A stretch of 64,000 bases of DNA from Primula veris. Lineage: Eukaryota; Streptophyta; Magnoliopsida; Ericales; Primulaceae. The translations under genes and the position numbers were made by a program. This document shows positions 57,303-64,000 of the stretch, piece by piece. The DNA is taken from contig OY821750.1 of NCBI GenBank assembly GCA_963682055.1, forward strand, positions 8,806,501 to 8,870,500, given 5' to 3'. Each line of letters begins with the position of its first letter. Position 1 is the stretch's first letter. The notes beneath the pieces are model-generated. The model was not told where the DNA came from, made no database searches, and saw only the letters and a list, made by a program, of their open reading frames with translations.

Positions 57303-60141
57303 GAGGCATGTATATCAACACTGGAAATATGTTACTCAAGACTTATATTTAGTGGATAGTGCTACGACACATACCATTCTTAGAGATAAGAAGTTTTTGC
57401 ATATCTCGAAACGCGTAATGCAAGTGTTAATACAATTTGTGGTTCAACAATTTATTTGAAGGCTCTGGAAGAGCAGATATCATACTACCTAAGGGTACAA
57501 ATATTTTCATTGAATATACTTTGTACTCATCCAAGTCAAACAGAAACTTACCGAGTTTTAAGGATATCCGCAGAAATGAATATCATGTTGAGACTGGAAA
57601 TGAGGGAGATAATGATTATATTTATATCACTAACTTAATAGCATGCCAGAAGCTAGTGATTGAAAAACTGAGTGCTTATTCCTTGGGTTTATACTACACT
57701 AAAATAAAGTGTATTGAATCACACTCAATAATACACCAGAAGTGGACCAAAGTACAAAAGCTTCAATGTGACCCTAGAACCTTCATACTTTGGCATGATC
57801 ATCTTGGCCACCCACGTTCAACGATGATGAACCGAATATTAGGAGCCACAGATAACCATCCATTGAGAAACCAGAAGATTCCCTTTCCAATACATGTGTT
57901 TCTTGTTCAATGGGTAAATTGATTATGAAACTATCTATTTTAAAGGTTGGTGTAGAATCACTAAGTTTCTTACAACATATTTAAGGAGATATATGTGGGC
58001 CAATACATCCATCATGTGGTCCTTTTCATTATTTTATGGTACTAATAGATATATCATCGAAATGGTTTCATGTTTGTTTATTGTCAACTCGAAATGTTGC
58101 CTTTGCTAGACTTTTAGCACAAATCATCCGTTTAAGAGAACAATTTTCAGACTATACAATTAAGTCCATAGGCCTTGATAATGCTGGTGAATTTATTTCT
58201 CAAACATTTGATGATTATTGTATGCTCATATGTATCAACGTTGAACACCCTTTTACACACACAAATACACAAAATGGTTTACAAGAGTCTTTTATTATAC
58301 ACATTCAATTAATTACTAAACCCTTACTTATGAAATCAAAGTTACCATAATCTGCATGGGTGCATGATGTCTTACACGCTGCATCATTAATTCGTATCAG
58401 ACCATCTGCTCACCATGTTTATTTTTCTTTACAACTAGTGTCTGGTCAACAACCTAATATTTCTCACCTATGTGTTTTTGGTTGTGCTGTTTATGTTCCA
58501 ATCACACCTCCTCAATGCACTAAAATGGGTCCACAACGTCGTTTAGGTATTTATGTTGATTTTAACTCGCCATCCATTATTAGGCATATAGAACCCTTAA
58601 CAGATGAATTGTTTAGGGCACATTTTGCATATTGTCATTTTGATGAAGATTTTTTCCCATTAATGATGGAGAAAAATCTAAACTTGTAAGAAATAAAGAG
58701 ATAACATGGGATGCATCATCATTAGCTCATCTTGACCCTTGTATACGATAAAAGTGAAAACTAGGTTAAGAGAATCATTCATTTATAAGGTGTAGCTAAT
58801 AATTTGCCTGATGCATTTATCGATGCACATAAAAGTAATAAAATAACATGTTCATGCATCTAACACTATGACACGAATTGATGTTCCTGAAAGGAAATCA
58901 CTAATTGATGAAACAAAACCATGCCAGAAGCATGGAAGGCCTTTAGGCGCAAAAGACAAGTTACCCCGGAAAAGAAAAGCACAGACTCAACATAATCCTC
59001 TAGCAGAATACCTGAAGGATTTAAAATACCTGAAGGAAAATATAAGAGTTTACATTCGATTAAACTCCAAAGATCATTGTACGGTTTAAAGCAGCTATGA
59101 CGCATGTGGTACAATCGACTTAGTGACTACCTTCTAAAAAAGGGTTTTGTTAACAAACTGATATGTTCATGCATTTTCATCAAGAAATCAAAATCCGGGT
59201 TCGCCATAATTGCAGTTTATGTTGATGATTTAAATATTATTGGAATTGTTGAAGAGGTTACCAAGGCTGCTAAGTATTTGAAAAAGGAATTCGAGATGAA
59301 AGATTTTCGAAATACTAAGTATTGTCTCGCCTTCCAGATCAAACATAGTTCTAAAGAAATTTTCATTCATCAGTCTACTTACACTGACAAAGTATTGAGA
59401 CAATATTCATTTGACCAAAGGATGAAGGAGAAGATTTACTTGGCCAGTACCATATCTAAGTGAAATTGGTGCCTTAATGTACCTAGCAAATTGCACACGA
59501 TCAGATATTGCATTTTCATTGAATCTACTCGCAAGATATAACTATGCACCCACTAAGAGGCATTGGAATGGTATTAAACATATATTGTGCTATCTATGTG
59601 GGACTGCTGATCTAGGCCTATTTTATTCAATGAATCAAAAGCACAACTGATTGGGTATACAGATGCTAGTTATCTATCTGATCCGTATAATGCTAAATCG
59701 CAATCTGGATATGTTTTCACGTATGGTGGAACTGTTATGTCATAGTATTCTGTAAAGCAAGCATTGACCGCTACTTCCTTAAATCATTCTGAAATTCTTG
59801 CTATTCATGAAGCATGTAGAGAATGTGTTTAGTTAAGATCAATGATTCATTATGTGCAAGAACAATCTGGCCTAATTTCGACAAAAGGAGCTCCGACATT
59901 ATTATACTAAGATAATACAGCTTGTATCACACAAATTAGAGGAGAATATATAAAACGAGATAGAACCAAGCATATATCACCAAAATTCTTCTATACACAT
60001 GAACTCCAAAAGAGCGTTCATATAGATGTTCAACAAACCCGCTTTACTGATAATTTAGCAGATCTATTTACTAAATCCCTCTCAGCAATAACACTTAATA
60101 AATTGGTCTACAACTTTGGACGAAGCAAAAGCATTTTGTGA
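57303..60141 (+). pseudogene. CopiaC-2: degenerate copia pol with a ~0.7-kb internal deletion
   Basis: Counterpart of CopiaC-1. GAG-pre-integrase ('HDHLGHPRS', ~57795), integrase core ('GLDNAGEF', ~58170; 'NGLQESF', ~58275), reverse transcriptase C-terminal half (YVDDLNIIG at ~59220) and RNase H (~59900-60141) are seen. About 695 bp present in copy 1 (~30218-30912), covering the integrase tail and the N-terminal half of reverse transcriptase, are missing at ~59008. Further stops include a TAA where copy 1 encodes the Lys of 'LYKDNT' (~59909). Confidence 0.8.
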
Positions 60142-62246
60142 TTTTTCCACGGAAGAAACTACTATATCTACAGCTCGGTACTTAAGCCACTTTGTACCCT
60201 TAATCTGTGTCACAGACGGTCCTAGAGGGTCTTATATAGGCATCAAATGGGAAGCTATATATATATACCTCCATCACCATGTGAACCTATAGATACATGT
60301 GGAGTCGGTGATATTTACGCATCAAGAGTTCTATACGGCGTATCACATGGTATATCAGAATTGAAAGACATGGTCTCGATAGCTGCTAAGGATGCGGCCT
60401 AGTAGTTGGACAACAAGGGACATGATTAAGGGTCCAAGATGATGCTGAAGTGGAATAGGATTTCGCAATTCTGCATTAGAGATCTTGTTCGGATGTAGGT
60501 TCTGATCATATTTCGAGTTTCTCGGAACATTGAGTAGGACCAATAGTGTAACAAATTAGATTTTGTTCCTTTTATTTCCATGTGTGTATATTCATTTGTT
60601 ATAATGTTGTAGATCATTTGATTGTAATGGACAATAAGTTAAGAAGGGTGTCTCAATCCAATAATTCTTATAGAAATGGAATAGTGTCATTAAATTTTTC
60701 TTTCCAAATAATATGTGTAATGTAATGCTCTTCACTTGGACTAATTTAAACTTTTAGAAAATTAGATTTATAAAATGAAGACTTTTTTAGTTCAAATCTA
60801 TCTACATTTGAAAGAGAATCATTGATATGTCTGATTGGACCACATAATGGTATAATTTATAAGTTTATTCTAGCATAATTAGGCGAGTTTAGAGTTAATT
60901 ATTACGAATTTCCGATGATTTACTTTTATTTGCGTTTTGCAGTTAAAAGCGCCAATATGAAGGAAAAATGAGACTTAATAAAAAGATACACCGAAGATGG
61001 ACCAAATCATTGAAAAGAAGACTTGGAAGGTTTGAAATTAGCCCACAATGAAGTTTGAACGGATCAATTGAAGTCAATAGAGCCCAAGAATCCCATTTCG
61101 AGAAGAGCTTCTAGAACTTGTTCTTAACCAGTCAAAGTAACCGGTTACGTCAACAGAATTTGGAATTTTAAGTTTTCATCGGATAGAATTTGTTACCAAG
61201 TGTATCCTATATTTTTTCAAACCAGAGCCACATTTTCACTACTCAGAGGCATAACTTCGGAATAGGGATAGAGAAAGAGATTTTACAAGATTATACAAAA
61301 CTTTGGATTTTTCGGCAATCGCCAGTTAAGTTTTTTTTTTTTTTTTGTGATATTTATCTTTATCTTATCTTTATTTTTGTTGTTTGTTTCTTGAATTCTA
61401 AATTTCTAGCTAGTTGTTTATAAGTTGATAACTTAGCTAGCTTCGTAAAAAAATACAAAAAGTTAAACCTATAGTTGAATTTAACTTATAGTTACATGTT
61501 AGGATTGATCACCATTTTTTCAACTCATTAGTTTATTCACAACAACTTCACACGTAGTTGCATACTTAAGATTGACAACCTTAAAATTGGAAACGTTGTA
61601 AAAGCTCTTAAACGCCATTGGAAACGTTAAAATATTCAATCTCATATGGAGGAAAACGATTCGCTAAAAGTGATAGTTTTAGCCATTAACGGTCCTCCAT
61701 GCGTAGATTTAAGCCATGTAATAATTAAAGCCCTCGAAAACGCAATTTAATATTAATCTAAATTAGTCACTTGATTCGATAAATTCGGGTATCTTATCCG
61801 TTATTTACTGCAACTGATGTCGTTCCCCCTTCATACTTTCGTTCGTTAGAAAAAACACATTCGGAGTGCAATCAATGTCCCTTAGGTTTTTTTTTTTTAT
61901 TTTCCTACAGTTCACCGCTAACTCAGCAGTCTGCCCGACACTAATCTTCAATACTCTTTTCTTCTACGGAAAATGATCATTTAATACATATTTTGAGACT
62001 TAATTATAAAAAAACTCATGATTAAAATATTTCTTAAACTTAGCTACATATGCTATATGAGTCTATTTTTTTTACTATTGGTTTTAAATTTTGATGATAT
62101 ATTGATATGTATCAAATTTTTAAATAAGAGTTGTGAATGTTGATTTTTTGATATTAAGTGTGTTTTGAATGTAATTATCAATAATTCTCCCTTCGTGTAT
62201 CTCTATTTTGTCTTCTTTTTTTTTTATTTTATCTTTGTTTCCTTCA
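60142..62246. other. Noncoding DNA right of CopiaC-2
   Basis: Matches 32049-34148 with small differences, such as a longer T run at ~61331. No gene; possible decayed gypsy LTR at ~60870-61880, unproven. Confidence 0.4.
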
Positions 62247-62278
62247 TCTATATATGCTAAAAGTGTCATGCTCCTAGA
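62247..62278 (+). mobile_element. Possible Helitron 5' terminus (copy 2)
   Basis: TCTATATATGCTAAAAG, one base different from 34149. No 3' terminus found. Confidence 0.25.
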
Positions 62279-62412
62279 GATGATTATAATTGCTCACTTT
62301 TGATTCTGCCACGTTGTTGATTTTTGAGTTTTTGACCCAAATGGTGTTGTTGGACAAACTAATTTCCATTCTAGTGTAATTCAAAACATATTCCCAAAAG
62401 GGGTTATTTTTT

Positions 62413-63579
62413 GGGTTTATTATAATTTGATACCCTAAAATATGGTTGTATTTTCGTTTAATATCTTAAAGTATGACTTCTTCTTTTAGTAACCTAAAGT
62501 ATGGTCTCCGTTATCGTTTTATACCATTCCGTGCATTAAAATGAACATGTGGACGGAATTTTAGTGTTGTTTTACTATAATACCCTTCTAAGTATGTATT
62601 TACCAAAAATAGCCAAACTAAATATACATAAAACATCAAGGAGTTCTTTGAAAAACCTAAAACTTATTAAAAATTATAACATGGTCCATCTCTCCTCCCA
62701 CGACATCATCGTCCTTCTCCACCGACATAGGACGGTGCTATATATAATAGTTTATTTAATTCTAAAATAAATTTCATTATTTATTTTGATTTAGTTGCAG
62801 ATCGTTGGATGATTTATACTCATCCAACGGCTGAAATAATAGTTTATATAAAATTAGATTGATGATTATATTGAAATGACCAAAATATCTTTTATTCTAA
62901 CATATTTTATTCAAAAAACATTTATGGTTGACGGAATTGTAAAAAATATAACGGAGACCATGCTTTAGAACATTTATAATAGTATTGTTAACTTTTTATT
63001 GTTAAGTAGTGACACATTATCATTTAAAAATCTATTAAATGACACATAAACATATTAAGTTAAACAGTCATATTAGTTTTAAACTTTAACAATGTTATCT
63101 ATTTTAATTAAAAATTAATTATTCAAAATATAAAACTTATCTGTTTTTTTCCGCGCTATACATAAGCGCTAAATTTCAGCGCCAAATTTCAGAAAGATAT
63201 AATTTTAGAAACAGAGAAATAAGTTATTTTATTTTCAACATATTTTTATTTTAAAATTCAATTGTAAACAAAGGACTGGGTCAAACAAACAGTGGGTTCA
63301 AGTGAATATTGAATACCAAGAAAATATGCAGAGTATTATGAATAGCTGCTATGAGAAAATAAAGAAATTAAATAGTAGTGTTCGTACATAGAAAATATAT
63401 GCATGAGATACCAAATTTTAGGAAATAACATTTAATTGTGGAGTGAATTTGACATTTTTGGATGTCATCAAGTAATAACAATTAAAAAATTGTTATCTTT
63501 AACAATGTTTTTAATATCTATAAAGTTAACACACACTTTAACACGGCTAATGAAAAGAAAAAATTGCATTGTTACCTAA
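62413..63579. mobile_element. Two nested or adjoining MITE remnants (copy 2)
   Basis: Counterpart of 34315-35462: first the GGGTTTATTATA-type remnant (~62413-62968), then a decayed GAGCAT-type element (~62969-63576). Both lack their right ends. Confidence 0.5.
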
Positions 63580-63950
63580 GAGCATCTACAATAGTTTTTG
63601 TTAACTTTCTAATGTTAATCAGTGGCACGTCATCGTTTAAAAAGGTATTAAATGACACATAGACATCTTAAATTTAATAATCATATTAGTTTCACGTTTT
63701 TTAATTGACCATTTATCTTTTATTTTATGGTTCACTATTCTTATGGAGAGAATTTATAGGAGATAATAATGTTAATTGTGGGTTGTGTTCGTCGCATCAC
63801 CAGTTACAAACATTAACAACATTTTAAGTTTAACAACTTTTTTAACATCTATAAAGATAACACATTATTTAACGCAAGAAGATATAAAAATGCATTATTA
63901 CCTAACTATTTTACTTAACAATAAAGATAACAAAACTATTGGACATGCTC
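63580..63950. mobile_element. Complete Tourist-like MITE (371 bp, copy 2)
   Basis: Ends GAGCATCTACAATAGTTTTT (left) and GAGCATGTCCAATAGTTTTG (right, minus strand), with target duplication TAA (63577-63579, 63951-63953). PIF/Harbinger-type MITEs use TAA/TTA targets. No coding capacity. Confidence 0.88.
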
Positions 63951-64000
63951 TAACATTTTTAATTAAAAATAGAGATAGCAACAACAATATATTGCATATG

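Larger units (their letters stand above)
48300..64000. repeat. Segmental duplication, copy 2 (continues past the window)
   Basis: Counterpart of 2800-35772; base 64000 aligns with 35772. Private changes include a ~0.7-kb deletion in CopiaC; the integrase segment and the MITE right end lost in copy 1 are kept here. Confidence 0.9.

Overview
The window is plant nuclear DNA, AT-rich and probably from a eudicot. The evidence is one spliced gene with plant-type splice sites and a dense set of plant transposon lineages: Sirevirus-type and other Ty1/copia elements, a Tat-type Ty3/gypsy element, CACTA, hAT, Stowaway and Tourist-like elements. I cannot name the species. The only host gene I can support is a zinc-dependent alcohol dehydrogenase-like gene (37797-47062, + strand, 7 exons, 393 codons, open throughout). 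Its introns are swollen by at least five recognisable transposon insertions.

Layout. 1-2799: 5' part of a Tat-type gypsy element on the minus strand (gag, primer site, LTR). It is inserted into the last ~48 bp of a copia LTR (2800-2847). 2848-4243: noncoding DNA, including an array of ~20 short hairpins. 4244-27720: an old, dead Sirevirus-like copia ('CopiaA-1'), split at 8780-25583 by two later insertions. These are a 7.7-kb CACTA transposon (17915-25580, duplicated target TGT) and, exactly at its left tip, a young and nearly intact 9.13-kb Sirevirus-like copia ('CopiaB', 8781-17910, duplicated target ATGTC). 27721-28050: primer site and gag start of a second CopiaA unit. 28519-32048: a degenerate copia of another lineage ('CopiaC-1'). 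32049-35770: noncoding DNA with several MITEs. 35770-37796: spacer and promoter of the dehydrogenase gene. 37797-47062: that gene. 47063-47781: spacer. 47782-64000: a second copy of the whole block 2800-35772, without CopiaB and the CACTA. It carries the intact copia LTR (47782-48347), the hairpin array, CopiaA-2, CopiaC-2 and the same MITE-rich noncoding DNA up to the window end.

The two blocks share internal deletion junctions, stop codons and the same order of unrelated element fragments. They are therefore best read as a segmental duplication, not as independent insertions. Removing the 16,804 bp of later insertions gives an ancestral repeat period of about 28.7 kb. The dehydrogenase gene lies inside one period, so a second dehydrogenase copy may lie just right of the window.

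Observations most worth following: the predicted tandem dehydrogenase duplication; the base-exact nesting of CopiaB on the CACTA/target boundary, with its empty site preserved in the other copy; family-specific short palindromes iterated across CopiaB (core GTTGCAAC) and CopiaA (core CGACATGTCG); a small third ORF in CopiaB behind a leader that resembles a plant gene promoter and 5'UTR; and the hairpin array with a repeated 5-5-5 nucleotide module. Sequence comparisons and difference counts were made by eye.
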